Shown in pieces: positions 20,161 through 32,340 of a DNA stretch of 64,000 nt. Source of the stretch: Prorocentrum cordatum (lineage: Eukaryota; Sar; Dinophyceae; Prorocentrales; Prorocentraceae). The stretch is from NCBI GenBank assembly GCA_963575745.1, contig CAUYUJ010002703.1:500267-564266 (forward strand). Reading direction: 5' to 3'. A model generated the notes under the pieces. It made no database searches. It was not told the origin of the DNA and saw only the letters and a program-made list of their open reading frames with translations. Made by a program: the position numbers and the translations under genes. The number at the start of each line of letters is the position of its first letter. Positions within the stretch are counted from its first letter, which is position 1.

Positions 20161-21720
20161 CGCTGATCCTCGCTTCTCCTCCTCCTGCTCTATTCCTCCT
20201 CCTCCTTCTCGATCTCCTCCTCGTCCTCCTCCTCCTCCTCCTCCTCCGCCTCCTCCTCCTCCTCGTCGCTCCCCCTACTCCTGCTTCTTGCTCCTCGTTT
20301 GCTCCTAGCTTCTCGCTCATCGCTCCTCGCTCCTTGCTCCTTCCCCCCCTTCTCCTCCTCCTCCTCCTCCTCCTCCTCCTCCTCCTCTTCGATCCTCGCT
20401 CCTCGCACCTCGCTCCCCCTCCTTCTCCTCATCCTCCTTCTCCTTGTCCTCAACGCTGCTCTTCCTCATCTTCCTCCTCGCTCCTCAACCTCGCTCCGAC
20501 TCCTCCTCCTCCTCCTCCGCTTCCTCTTCCTCATCGTCATCAACATCAGCATCACCACCATCTTCAGCATAATCATCATCATCACCACCATCATCATCAT
20601 CAGCATCATAATCGTTACCATCAGCATCAGCATCAGCATCAGCATCATCATCATCATCAGCATCATCATCATCATCCTCATCATCATCACCATCATCATA
20701 TGCATCATCATCAACATCAGCATCATAATCATCATCATCCTCACTTCTCCTCCTCCTCCTCCTCCGCATTCTCCTCCGCTTCCCCCTCCTCCTGATCCTC
20801 CTACTCATCATCATCCTCGATCCTCGTTCCGACTCCTCGCTCGTCCTCACTCGTCATCGCTGAATATGCCTTATCATGCTGCTGCTACGCCTCCAGATCC
20901 TCGTCGCTCCTTTCCCTCGCTCGCTCCTCCTCGCTCGCTCCTCCTTCTTCTCCTCCTCCTCATCCTCGTCCTCCTCCTCCTCCTCCTCATCATCAGCATC
21001 ATCATCATCATCATCATCAGCAACATCATCACCACCATCATCCACCACCTCCACCTCCTCACCCTCCTCGCTCTTCCCTCTGGATCTTCCCTCTCGATCT
21101 TCAAGCCTCGTGCCTCGCTCCTCGCGCCTCGTTCCTCGCTCCTCCTCCTACCCCTCCTCCGTGTCCTCCTCCTCTTCCTCCTCCTCCTCCTCGCACGTCG
21201 CACCTCGCTCCTCGCTACTTCCCCTCCCCACCCATCGCTCATCGTTCATTCCCCCTCCTTCTCCTTCTCCTCGCTCATCGCTCCTCCTCCTCCTCCTCTT
21301 CATCCTCCTCATTCTCATCCTCCCACTCCTCGCAGCTCGCTCCACGCTCCTCCCTTCTCGCTCCTCGCTTCTCCTCCTGCTCCTCTTCCTCCTGCTCTTC
21401 CTCGTCCTCCTCCTCCTCCTTCTCCTCCTCCGCGCTCGCTCGCTCCTCCTCCTCCTCCTCCTCCTCCTCCTCCTCCTCCTCCTCGTCGTCCTCATCCCAC
21501 GTCTCGTTTGTCGTTCCTGCGATCCTCTTTGCTCGCGCATCGCTCCTCGCACCTCGCCCCTCGCGCCTCGCTCTTCGCTCTTCGCTCCTCGCTCCTCACT
21601 CTCCACACCATCCTCCTCCGGCCACGCCTCCTCTAGCTCCTCGATCCTCGCTCCTGGATCCGCGATCCTCGCTCCAGCCCCTCTTCTCCCCCTCCTCCTC
21701 CTTCTCCTCCTTCCCCATCA
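20161..21720 (+). repeat. CTC tract with CGCTCCTCG units, plus internal ATC island
   Basis: Mixed CTCCTC and GCTCCTCGC (about 8-10 bp) repeats, with ATC DNA at 20540-20740 and 20990-21040. No gene seen. Confidence 0.9.
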
Positions 21721-22625
21721 TCGTCATCATCATCAGCATCATCATCATCATCATCATCATCAGCATCATCATCATCATCATCGTCATCATCATCATCATC
21801 ATCATCATCAACAGCATCATCAGCATCAGCATCAGCATCAGCATCATCACCATCACCATCACCATCACCATCATCATCATCATCATCATCATGAGCAGCA
21901 GCAGCAGTATCAGCAGCATCATCAAAAGCATCGTCATCAGCATCACCATCATCATCACCACCCGCATACGTCTCCTCATCATACTCATCTTCATCCTCAT
22001 CATCATAAGCCTTATCCTCATCGTCATCAACATTATCAGCATCATCATGACGATCATCTATACCATCATCATCAGCATCATCAGCATCATAATCATTGTC
22101 GTCATCACCATTCGCATCATCAACATCATCACCAGCAGCATCATCATCACCAGCATCGTCACAACCATCATCACCATCACCATCATCATAACCATCATCA
22201 CCATCACCATCACCCTTATCATCATCATCATCATCACCCGTATCAGCATCATCTTCATCATCCTCACCATCACCATCATCATAAGCATCATCACCCTCAT
22301 CGTCATCGTCAGCATCATCACGATCAACAACAGCATCATCACCATCCTTATCATCATCGCCGCATCATCATTATCATCATCAGCATCAGCATCATCATCA
22401 TCAACAACAGCAGCAACATCATCTTCACCAGCATCATCATCACCACCATGGTCATTATCAGCATCATCATCATCACCACCATCATTACCATCATCAGTAT
22501 CAACATCATCCTCGTCATCATCCTAGTCAGCATCTGCATTATCATCAGCAACATCATCCTCAACATCACAAGACAAAAACATCACCACCAGTATCATCAT
22601 CATCATAATTAACCACAGCATCATC

Positions 22626-22657
<32 letters not shown>

Positions 22658-22715
22658 CATCATTATCATCATCACCACCAACATCAGCATCATCATCAGC
22701 AACCTAATCATCATC
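21721..22715 (+). repeat. ATC (CAT) trinucleotide array
   Basis: Dense CATCAT with CAC and CAG variants; no unique sequence longer than about 30 bp. Confidence 0.95.
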
Positions 22716-23405
22716 ATGTTCCTGATCCTACTGCTCATCCTCCTCGTTCTCCTCCTCCTCGTCCTCCTCGTCCTTGCTCATCGCTTCTCGCCCACCGCTC
22801 CTCCGCCACCGCTTCCTCTTCCTCCTCTTCCTTCTCCGCCTCCCGCTCCTCGCAGCTCGCTCCCCTATCTTCGCTCCTCGCTCCTCCTCCTCCTCCTCCT
22901 CCTCCTCCTTCTCCTCCTCCTCCTCCAATTCCTCCTCCTCCTCCCCCCCTCCTCCTCCTCTCCTCATCCTCCTCCTCCTCCTCATCATCATCATCACTAT
23001 CCCTCCTCCTCCTCCTTCTTCTCATCCTCATTCTCCTCCTCGCTCCGCCTCTTCCTCCTCCTCCTCCTCCTCCTCCTCCTCCTCTTCCTCCTCCTCAACA
23101 TCTTCTTCTGCTCCTCCTCCCCTCCCCATCTCCTGCTCCTGCTCCTGCTCCTGCTCCTCCTCCTCCTCCACATCTCATTATTCTTACTCTTCTTCTTTTG
23201 CATTTCCCTCCTCTTCCTTCTCCTCCTCCTCCTGATCATCATCCTCATCCTCCTTCCCTCCCCACCAACTCCCCCTCCTCCCCCTCCTCCCTCCTCCTCC
23301 TCCCTCCTCTTGCTCCTCCTCTTGCTCCTCCTCCTCCTCCTCCTCCTCCTCCTCCTCCTCCTCCTCCTTGTCATCCTCCTCCTCATCATCATCCTCCTCC
23401 TCGGT
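22716..23405 (+). repeat. CTC pyrimidine tract
   Basis: CTCCTC with occasional ATC and TTC; it abuts the next CTTGGG array. Confidence 0.95.
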
Positions 23406-23439
23406 GTTCGTTGGGATATCGTGGAAGATCCCTTCGGGA

Positions 23440-23990
23440 GGCCGTTTCAACGCCTCCCAGGAGCCATTTTGAAGCCTCTAAGCTCTAGGACGCCTCTTTG
23501 GGGCCTCTTGGGGGCCGCTTGGGGCTTTTTAGGAGCGTCTGTGGGCCTCCTGGGGGCGTCTTGGGGCCGATGGCCCGTCCGGGCCTCCTCCTGGAGCCGT
23601 CTTGAGGGTCTCTTGGACAGACTTGGAAGCCTCTTGGGCCGTCTTGGGGCCGTCTTGGGACATCCTGGGGCCGTCTGTGGAGCCTCTTTGGCCGCCTGGG
23701 GGCGATCCTGGGGGCCTCTTGGGCCGTCTTGCAGCGCCGGGAAGCCGAAAAGGCGAGAACCCGAAAAACCTTAAAACCATGGGGACATCCATGATTCTTG
23801 CTTACTTGGGCCTTCTTGGGAGGCCTCTTGGGGCGTCTTGGAGGCCTCTTGGATCGTCTTGGAGGCCTCTTGGGCTGTCTTTGCGGCATCTTGGGCGAAG
23901 TTGGAGGCCTCTTGATCCCTCTGGAGCCGTCTTGGAGGCCATCGTGGACCGTCTTGGGCTATCTCTGGCCTCTCGGGAGGAACATGTTGC
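23440..23990 (+). repeat. CTTGGG-type array, plus orientation
   Basis: Same units as the arrays before 15.3 kb. The spacer GAACCCGAAAAACCTT at about 23757-23772 recurs here, though this array is about 8 kb away. Confidence 0.9.
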
Positions 23991-24250
23991 CATTTGATCT
24001 GGGGCGCCGGCTGCCGCCCCCCTCGAACTCCCCCTAATAGAGTTGCTCCCGACTGAAGGATCGCAGCCTGCGCGCGCTTTCTGTCATCCACCGCCCCCTG
24101 TTGGCTTGCTACCGCGGTGCCTGGCGTGCCAGACTTCAGGAGGTCTGTGGTTCTTTGAGAACTCCCTCTGGGGGGTCGGCCGATGCCGCCGGCCGCCCGA
24201 AAGGCTGCGTTCGAGGTGGTTGCAAAGGGTTCTCCTGCTCCAGTTGGCTC
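23991..24250. other. Unique segment between oppositely oriented CTTGGG arrays
   Basis: No repeat and no convincing gene. It is the pivot of an inverted arrangement: CTTGGG on the plus strand to the left, CCCAAG to the right. Confidence 0.6.
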
Positions 24251-24885
24251 AGAGATGGCCCAAGACTGGCCCGAGATAGCCTCCACGACGGCCAAGCTAG
24301 CGCTGAAGTTCGCCTAAGATGGTCTAAGACGGCATCCAAGACGACCCAAGAGGGTCCAAGATGCCTCCAAGTTTAGCCAAAAAGCATCCAGAACGGCCCA
24401 AGATGACCTCAAGATGACCGAAGACGGCCCAAGAGGCCCCAAAGAGGCCTTCAAGATGGCCGAACTTGCCTCCAAGAGGTTCTCCAGGAAGGCCTGAAAA
24501 GGCCACAATCATCGAATGCCATAAGGTTTTTGAAAGATTTCGGCATTCGCTTCTTTTCAGCTGTCCGACGGCCCGAAACGGCCGAAGAGCCACCAAAGAT
24601 CGCCCCAAGATCGCTCAAGAGGCCTCCAAGATGTCCCCAGAACGGCCCGAGAAGCCCTCAAGGCGGCCACAAGAGTGCCCCAAGACGGCCCAAGAGGCCT
24701 CCGATCACGCCCAAGATGGCCTCCAAGACGGCCCTGGAGCAACCCAAGAGGGCCCCAAGTCGGCCCAGAGAGGCCCCCAAGACGGCTTCCGACAGCCTCA
24801 GACGGGCCAGGAACGCCCCTGAGACGGGCAAAGAGGCCCCCGAGAAGCCCCCGAAGGCCCCCAAGAGGCATCCTCCCCCAAGTGT
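24251..24885 (-). repeat. CTTGGG-type array, minus orientation
   Basis: Units read GGCCCAAGACGGCC and CCTCCAAGATG on the plus strand. A reverse-complement spacer (AAGGTTTTTGAAAGATTTCGG region, 24520-24545) sits inside. Confidence 0.9.
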
Positions 24886-24986
24886 TCCCCGAAGGGTTTA
24901 CACAACGGCTGGAGGAACACATGGTCCGATAGCTTGGCAGAGCTCCTGCCACAACGCTCGGCCACATGGGCGATTCCAGAAGGCAG

Positions 24987-24987
<1 letters not shown>

Positions 24988-25023
<36 letters not shown>

Positions 25024-25140
25024 ATATATATATATATATAAGTATACACATAAGCATATACATGTATATCGATACACACTTATATATGTATACTTATATA
25101 CATATACAACTGCATTTACACATGAAGATATATACAAATA
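24988..25140. repeat. CT dinucleotide run joined to a TA-rich run
   Basis: CT repeats at 24990-25021, then TATATA and ATACATATAC-type sequence to about 25110. The only AT-rich island nearby; no gene. Confidence 0.95.
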
Positions 25141-25735
25141 TTGCTACATACATGTTTATTGGGCCTGCTCGGCATGCTCGCAAGATGTCGTTCAACGGAT
25201 GCCGTCTGCCTGGGCATCGTTGCAGACTGAGCTGGTGGGGACACGCCATACGTTAAGAATCGATCCTGAAGTGATTTACAACTGGTTCAAAGACCCAAAC
25301 TACGACACCATACAACCAAACAAACACGAGTGCAACAGACGTTACACTCACACAAGCAGCTCACCGATCCTCTCGCCTCCATCCCTCCAAACATCCAGCG
25401 GTTGAAGGCCTGGCCCCCGGGCCCCAGACCCCTCGATCCCTTCTCCAGGCCCGGCTTTTCAGCCCGCGTGGTTGTTGATGGCCCTGGGGCCCGCAGCAAG
25501 CCACCGAAGACCCCAAACGGCGAGCAGCTGGTTGTCTCGATGTGCACTCCCCTGGATGCCTGGCTCTTCTCGAAGAGCACAGGGTGTCTGGTGTTTTTTT
25601 CTCGAGGGGCACAGGGGACCTTCATCTTGCCCATGAGGGACTCGCAGCTCAGTATCGCCGCGTGCGTCTTCGCCACGCCCTCGCGGGCAGCCCAGGCAAA
25701 AATGTGCGCGCCCTCCCTGTCCTCAACATCTTCCC
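25141..25735. other. Unique segment, no recognised gene
   Basis: A short plus-strand peptide ending S-W-W-G-H-A-I-R (about 25221-25255) recalls the C-terminal R-x-W-x-G-H motif of LINE reverse transcriptases and may be a remnant. A minus-strand open stretch at about 25480-25720 is unrecognised. Neither is complete. Confidence 0.25.
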
Positions 25736-26040
25736 TCTCCGTCCTCCTCCTCCTCCTCCTCCTACCCTTCCTTATCGTCCTCCTCTCCCTCTCCCTCTCC
25801 GTCCTCCTCTCTCGTCCTCGTCCTCGTGTCCTCCCTCTTCCTCCCGCTCCTCCTTTCCCCATCGCCGTCCTCGTCCTCATTCCTCTCCTCTACGTCCTCC
25901 TCCTCGCCCCCCCCCATCGCCCCTGTAGCCTCCCTCTCCCCCTCATTCCCCTCCTTCTCCTCGTGCTCTCTCCTTCTCACTCCTCCTGCTCCTCCTCCTC
26001 CTCCTCCTCCTCCTCCTCCTTCTCCTCCTCATCCTCCCGC
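25736..26040 (+). repeat. CTC/CTCCGT pyrimidine tract
   Basis: CTCCTCCTC with CGTCCTC and CCCTCTCC variants. Confidence 0.9.
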
Positions 26041-26720
26041 CCGTACCCGCAACTCACCTCAACTCTGAGCCCAAACATGACGTCGGGCAGAAATGGGCGG
26101 AGATGCACATCCCCAAGCAAGGGCCCCGAACAAGGGGTCTGGCAGTGGAGCAAGTGCCTCGGCATGTCCCCTGCCCGCCGGGGACCAATCGCGCAATTCG
26201 GCAACATGTGTGCAGGCTCCCACGGAATCCGCGCGTGCGGTGTCGCATGCCGCGTGCCAGCAGCAGGTGCGGACGAGGCAGTACGCGACTCGGTATAAGC
26301 AAAGGGCGCGGAGGAAGTGTCCTACGACACATCACGCAAACAGGCATTGACGGCGAGGCAAAGGAAAGCGTCGCCAAGTAGCGGAATGGTGCTCGTGCCT
26401 CGCCACGTGGCGGTTGGGAGAAGGGCACACAGGACGGAGCGAAATCAAGCAACGATATCGCCAAATGGCTGGCGGCTGGGTGGCATGGCCATCGCCAAGT
26501 GGCGGTTGGGGTGGGACAGTGAGGGAACAGGCCAGAAGCAGAAGAGACGGAGCAGGGGGAGGGAACGGAGGAGGAGGAGGAGGAGGAGGAGCAAAGCGGG
26601 AGAAGGAAATGATGAACTGCTATGGTGCTGCTACATGAATGCAGTCGCATATCGACCCAATTGAATACAACACTGGAGGAGGGGATGGGTCCCAGATGCA
26701 CGTAAAGTCCGAACCGCACT
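26041..26720. other. Unique segment with small CGCCAAGTGGCG-type inverted units
   Basis: Two short palindromic units, CGCCACGTGGCG (26401-26412) and CGCCAAGTGGCG (26492-26503), sit in a loose duplication. A 20-bp GAG run follows at 26569-26592. No gene recognised. Confidence 0.5.
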
Positions 26721-27360
26721 CCTCCTCCTGCTCCTCCTCCTCCTCCTCCTCCTCCTCATCATCATCATCATCCCTCATCGTCCGCCTCTCCTTACTTTCC
26801 CTCGTATGTCCTCTGCGGCGCGCTTGCGATAACACTCCGAGCGCTTTTTTCTGCATTTGCATCCACCGCTCTCCCTCCTCCACTCGAGGCGGAGGAGGGG
26901 GGATGAGGAGGGGGAGTGAGGAGGGAGGGAAGGGAGGACAGAGAAGGGGGGCCTCCAGGTCCCGCTCCACCGGCGCGGAGCTCCTGGACATGAGCGTCTG
27001 CTTCAGGGAGGTCACCTCCGCCGCGTGGCCTGGCGCGCAGCGGCCCCCTCCTGCCGTGGACTCTCGAGGGTCCGCTTCGTCCGCCTCCTCCTTTTCCCTC
27101 CTCGCCTCCCCTTCTGCTCCTCCCCTGCTCCCCCTCCCCTCCCCTGCTCCCCCTCCCCTCCCCCTCCTCCAAGTCCTCCCGCGCCTCCCCTCCTCTCTCG
27201 TCCTCCCCTCGTCCGTCCCTCCCCTCTCCCCTCCCCTCCTATCCACTGCCCTTCCCTTTCCCGTCCCATCCCCCTGTCCCATCGTCGTCGTCGTCGATGT
27301 CGTCGAAGTCGTCGAAGTCGTCGACGACGTTGTCGTCGACGCCGACGCCGACAACACCGC
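26721..27360. repeat. CTC, GGGGAGG/CCCCTCC and GTCGTCGTC low-complexity cluster with an exon-like island
   Basis: CTC runs at 26720-26770, G-rich and C-rich runs at 26890-26960 and 27100-27240, GTCGTC at 27285-27350. The island at about 26975-27070 reads on the minus strand as a short helix-prone peptide (A-A-E-V-T-S-L-K-Q-T-L-M-S-R) and is a possible exon. Confidence 0.6.
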
Positions 27361-28000
27361 TACCGTTTTGAAGAATTATGGGCGCGTCCGAACAGGTCTT
27401 GTCGTCACGGCTGGTCGCAGCTCGAGCAGCTGGCCCGGATGGACCCCGAGAGGCGACCCGAGACCCGCTGTGGGCCAATGTTGGCTCTCGCTCGTCCCTC
27501 CACCTCTTGGTCCGCACATGCCATGGCCCCCCCCCGTTGAAGGGCATGCAGAACTGATGCGCATGCAGTCATCACGATACCATAAGTAACGCATCATAAG
27601 GAACGAAGGGGCTTTTCTGGCCACAAACAGGTTCCACCACATTCTGCCGAAGGGAAAGCCCGAAAACCCAAGCCCGTCCTCAGCCCAAAGCGGTCCTTAT
27701 TTCAACGCCTTGACTGTACCGCCCCGCTACCCCAGCCTCCTCATCGGTGATGCGCATGCAAGAACAAGTGCTGAAACAAGGGCGACGAAGCATAGTGAGA
27801 CATAGAGACAGAGGAGAAGCTGCGTGTATATACAAATTAAAACAGGTGTTATTCTGCAGACAGGCATGAACGGATAGGGAGAGGTGGAGAAGGACGAGAG
27901 TCAAAGCGAGAAATAGAGAGGGAGATATAGCTCCTATAAACAGGGAATACAGATGGGCAGTGTTAGCCAGCGTAGACCCCAATAAGCTGTGATTACACTG
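27361..28000. other. No feature seen
   Basis: Unique sequence of lower GC; ORFs are short on both strands and none has a recognisable motif. Confidence 0.5.
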
Positions 28001-28485
28001 TGGAGCTGGTAGGTCTGCTGGGTAAGCTATGAGGTGACCGCGATATCGTGTAATATGAGTAGTGTGAGCTACGGAGGTGCAACTTTTGAGGTGTAAGACA
28101 TGTGGTGCAACCTATGTCGTGTAAGCTATGCGAGGTGAGCTGGAGGTGACAGTTATGGGGTGCAAGTTTTACGGTGTAAGCTGTGGTGTGCACGCTATGC
28201 GGTGCAAGCTATGTGGCGCAAACTATGCGGCGGAAGTTATGCAATGAAAACTAAATAGCGTACGCGATGTAGACGGGGCAAATGATGTGGTGCAAGTTGT
28301 GTGGTGTAAGGTGTGTCGTGTAATCTACGCGGTGCGAAGTGGAGGTACATCTTATGGGGTGCAAGTCTTGTGGTGTATGGCAGGTTGTGCACGATGTGCG
28401 GTTTCAGAGATGTTGCGGAAGCTATGCGGTGTAAGGGTGTAAGCTATGTGGCGAAAAGGCTGTGTCGTGTAACCCTACGAGGCGC
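28001..28485 (+). repeat. Degenerate tandem array of GTGTAAGCTATGCGGTGCAA
   Basis: Irregular 13-17-bp half-units (GTGCAAGCTATGTGG, GTGTAAGCTATG), about 25 in all. No coding frame. Confidence 0.85.
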
Positions 28486-29080
28486 CAGCGAGGTGGCACG
28501 GGCGGCAACGCGGCGCAACCTCGAAGTGCCCCCCGAGCGCGGGGCACCCACGAGGCGCCAACGAGGCGGCACGTGTCCGCAACGTGGCGAGAATCTGACA
28601 CGTCCATCTAGCTCCTTCGGTGGGATAAGTATAACCCCCTGAGCGCAAGAGGAGAAATAGTGAATGTAGGTGCCGACAGAACCATGGGAAACAGCACAAG
28701 GATATAGGAATCGAGAAGGGGAGAGCAATAGAGAGAGGGAAAGGCAGGAGGAAGGGAGAGAGAGAGAGAGAGAGAGAGAGAACCTGAGAGCGAGGGGGAG
28801 AAGGAGCGGCAGAGCAAGGGGAGAGGGGCGGGGGGGAGAGACGGCGGAGAACAGAGGAAACGTCGCTGGGGCCGCGCAGAGAGCGCCGCAGCCGGAGCGG
28901 GCCGCGGCCTTGCTCCGCCAGCCGCAGCCTGTCGACCTCCGACTTCAGCTCGCGCTCGCGCTTCGCGCTGTCCAGCGCCAGCCGCTCGAGCTCCTCACTG
29001 CTGCGCGCCGCGCCGGGCAGCAGCGGCAGGGCAGGACGGCAGGGCAGCGCGGCGTCGGCGGCGCACCTCGGCGGCGGCGG
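28486..29080. other. Unique segment with a GA run and an exon-like coiled-coil fragment
   Basis: A GA dinucleotide run at 28756-28782. On the minus strand about 29010-28915 reads a heptad-like peptide (S-S-E-E-L-E-R-L-A-L-D-S-A-K-R) preceded by a CAG acceptor-like site. A possible exon; see findings. Confidence 0.35.
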
Positions 29081-29275
29081 CGTGGAGAAGACCGGGCTCC
29101 GCGCAAAGGCCGGCATGGAGGCGCGTCGGCGGCGCCGGCGTGGAGAAGGCCGGGCTCCGGGCAGAGAAGGCCGGCGTCGAGGCGCGTCGGCGAGGCCGGC
29201 GTGGAGAAGGCCGGGCTCCACGCAGAACCGCATGGCCGAGGCGTCGGCGAGGCCGGCGCGGCCCGCTGGCCCCAC
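29081..29275 (+). repeat. Tandem repeat of about 58 bp, 3-4 copies
   Basis: Units share GGCGTGGAGAAGGCCGGGCT and GAGGCGCGTCGGCG. 29276-30110 holds no recognised feature apart from a short GAG-rich stretch at 29750-29815. Confidence 0.75.
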
Positions 29276-30109
29276 CCGCTCCGGCGCCCGTCGCTTCTCC
29301 GGGAGAGAGGCCTGGGAAGGCGCGGCCGGGGGAGCCGAGGAGGCTGCTCCTTATTTGTCAAAACCTGCGCGAGGGGTCGCCCTGTGGCTCAGGAGGGAGA
29401 GGGAAGCAGAAGGGGGAGGGAGGAGAGGAGAAGGAAGCAGCAGCAACAGCGAGCAGCCAGCGCAGACGCAGCCAGGCCGCCGCCTCAATGCGCCCTTGCT
29501 TTGCGGGGCGCGCGCCCCCGCTGCGCAGCTGGGAGGAAGAGGCTACAACTGCATCTCGGCGGGGCCGTCCACGGCGATACAGAACAAATGCTTCAAGCTG
29601 CTCCCTCTTCAGGACCTGAATCTGCGGATTCTGTATCCGAAGTTGGAATAATCCCCTCCTGTCACTGGCGCGCCCCAAACGCAGCGACCCAGCCTTCGTC
29701 CTCCCGGCGACGCCTAACAAATACAGTATGCACTCTCGACTTAGGTGGAGGATGCAGAGGAGAAGGAGGATGAGGAGGCGGAGGAAGAGCACGAGGATGG
29801 TGAGGAGGAGGGCAATGCCCAAGACAAACACAGCAGACCAGTGACCGATGGCACTGCAGCGCTCCCTCGCGATGCGAGCCCCTCTTCACTCGAGGTTGGG
29901 ATGTGCTGAGCGGTGGAACGGGTCACTCCGAGAAACCAACTTTAATTCTAGATCGGTTCGTCTCGTTCCGCTCATGCGGGCGAGGCGAAGCTGTCCATGA
30001 CCTGCCGCAACCACTGACAAGTTCGAGGAACATGTGTCTGTCATGTTCTGGTCGGACGCAAATTCCTGGTGGGTGTTATTCAATTGTGTCGTGGCGGCTG
30101 TTCCATGCG

Positions 30110-30245
30110 ATTGTCACGTAAGGTTGATCCGCGCGACTGTCACGCGTATGTCCTGTGGTTGCTTTAGAACTGTTGGTGGTTGTCCTGTGGTAGTCCTGTG
30201 GTTGTCCTGCGAGGGTCCCGTTGTGGTCCAGTTGCTGTCCCGCGC
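30110..30245 (+). repeat. TGTCCTGTGGTTG short tandem repeats
   Basis: Five or six loose 12-14-bp units. Nothing recognised from 30246 to 30735. Confidence 0.6.
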
Positions 30246-30735
30246 GCACTTTGCGGTGATCTGTACACACACATCTATACACGCGTATGTGTTTGTTTTG
30301 TTCTGCGCTGTGTGTCAGTGAATGCACTTAGCTAAGTATAACGTGTGATGGAACGGTAAGACAGCAACAGACAGACTCATGTACGAATGTATAGGTTTGC
30401 ACACAAGTATGATCAAGTACGCAAGCACCCACATTGCTTGCCATCGTCAGTTGGCTGTTTGGCAAGTGGAAAGCGTGGCCCACGGGACATATACTCCCCC
30501 CCGCCAGGGGCTCGGCTTCGCCTTCGGTTTGCCTCCCATGCATAGCGCGCGTGCGGGCGATGAGGCGAAGCTGCGCGAACGGGCGAGCGGGGATCAGGGG
30601 CCGCATTCGAGACGAGTCGTCTCAGCAACTTGCCTGTAGAGGTTCACGTGGCCTCCCGTGGCCTCCCGCGGCAGCCCGCGGCCTCCTGAGACTCCCCTCT
30701 CCCTCCGCCAGCGTAAAGCTGTTGGGGATATTCTG

Positions 30736-31560
30736 CCATCTCTCTCTCCCCCCCCCCCCTCTCTCTCTCTCCCTCTCTCTCTCTCTCCCCCTCTCTCTCT
30801 CTCCAGTGCTACTACCCAACGAGGATACCAGTATCCTGCCTCCCGCTGACATCGTACCAACGTTACCCGACCTCTCGAGAGAATTTCACTTCCACACGAA
30901 TGCATTCCAAAGTGGATGTTTCGGATGCTTGTCTCTGATCAGCTTGGGCGGCTCCGTGCTTCAAAGATGGGGCTGCCGCTGCAGCGATGAGCACATATTA
31001 TCAAGATCGGTGTGCCCCACTCCAGCCGGTCCACGTGGGGGCGCTAACCCCGGCGGCAGCCACACGTTTCTGGATCCGACTGGTGCCTCGTCGTTCCCGC
31101 CCATCTCGTTTCCTCCTGCTCCTCCAGCTCTTGCTGCTGCTGCTGCTGCTCCTCCTCCTCCTCCACCTTCTGCCCATCCTGGTCCTCCTCCTCCTCAACC
31201 TTGTGCCTATCCTCCCCCGATGCCAACATGCCCCTCGCCCATCGCCTTCTTGACTGCGCAACAACTGGTGAGTCAAATCCTGCAAGTGTCAATTGGACAC
31301 AAAAAGGTTCTCCGGGACACTCTAGTTGGAGGCGGAACACTATCCAACGCAATGGGGAGTGGACGCGAGGGATGGGGTCGAATGTCAGATTTGGGGCGAA
31401 CGCACCTAGCGTGCCTCTCGCTTTTCTCTCGAACTCACCCATCTCTCTGTCTCTGTCTCTCTGAGTCGTTCTCTCTCTCGGTCTCTCTTTCTCTCTCTCT
31501 CTCTCTTGCTCCCTCTTGCTCTCTCTTTCTCTCCCTCACGCCCATCAGCACGCTTTACGC
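30736..31560. repeat. CT dinucleotide runs and a CTC/TGC patch in otherwise unique sequence
   Basis: CT runs at 30738-30805 and 31437-31535; a TGCTGCTCCTCC patch at 31125-31200. No gene recognised. 31561-31860 is also featureless. Confidence 0.8.
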
Positions 31561-31860
31561 TGAAGCCGCTGCGCGACGTCGAGACACGAAGACAGACAGA
31601 CGAACCTCGGCTCCAGTGGCCCCCACACCGCGCCTTGCAACAGCGCGTTTTAGACACAATGCGCACTGCAGGACCTGGAGACCGAAGGGCCAGAGGAGTG
31701 GATGACGCGGCTGGTGTGCCCCAAGGCCCAAGGGAAAAGGGTCATAATCCTGGCGCCGCGACCCTGACTTGAGGCCAGGCGGACCACCGGGGGCGCAGAA
31801 GCGCCTCAGATGGAGAGGTATCCGTGCTGGTAGCCCATCTCGGAGAAGGAGAAGAGGACG

Positions 31861-31944
31861 AGGAAGAGGAGGAGGCGACGAGATAGGAGGTGGCGGCGAA
31901 TGGTGATGGGGAGGAGTATGAGGACGATGACCTAGACGACGACT

Positions 31945-31987
<43 letters not shown>

Positions 31988-32340
31988 CCGCTCCTCCTCT
32001 CCGGGCGTCGGCCTGCCCCTGTCGGTCTCCAGCCGCCGGACCGTGGCCAGGAGCTCCTGCTCCTTGACGGTCATCCTGGCCGCCCCGCCGGTGCCCCAAT
32101 CGGCGGCGAGCGCAGCCAGCACGGGGGAGGCGGGTCCCGAGGGAAGCGGGCCCCCGAGGCGGAGGCACTGCAGCGACGAGCTCCGACAGTATCTCACTCT
32201 GGCGGACGGGGAGGGCGCGGTGCCTGGCGAGGCTGCGGTGTCGTCAGCATGGCCCGCTCCGTCCCACTCGTGGGATCCCCCACCAGGTTGCGTTGAGACG
32301 CTTTCGCTTCATCGTCGCTCCTATGTCGTGGTAAGGTAGA
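31861..32340. other. GAC/GAG runs and a possible minus-strand exon
   Basis: GAC repeat at 31935-31984. On the minus strand about 32088-32025 reads M-T-V-K-E-Q-E-L-L-A-T-V-R-R-L-E, helix-prone and preceded by GGCCAG. Similar DNA lies near 32820-32765 (ACCGTCCAGGCGCAGGA). A possible exon. Confidence 0.35.

Noticed and set aside
16482-22738. Long poly-His, poly-Ile, poly-Met and poly-Asp open frames in ATC arrays
   Set aside because: The ATC trinucleotide has no stop in these phases; no unique sequence or domain is present.
23460-23485. GGAGCCATTTTGAAGCC resembling the leader core
   Set aside because: Only the CCATTTTG core matches and it lies within a CTTGGG-type array edge.
28670-29773. A 367-codon plus-strand frame
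   Set aside because: Composition-driven (Arg/Gly/Ala-rich), crosses a GA microsatellite and a tandem repeat, no recognisable motif.
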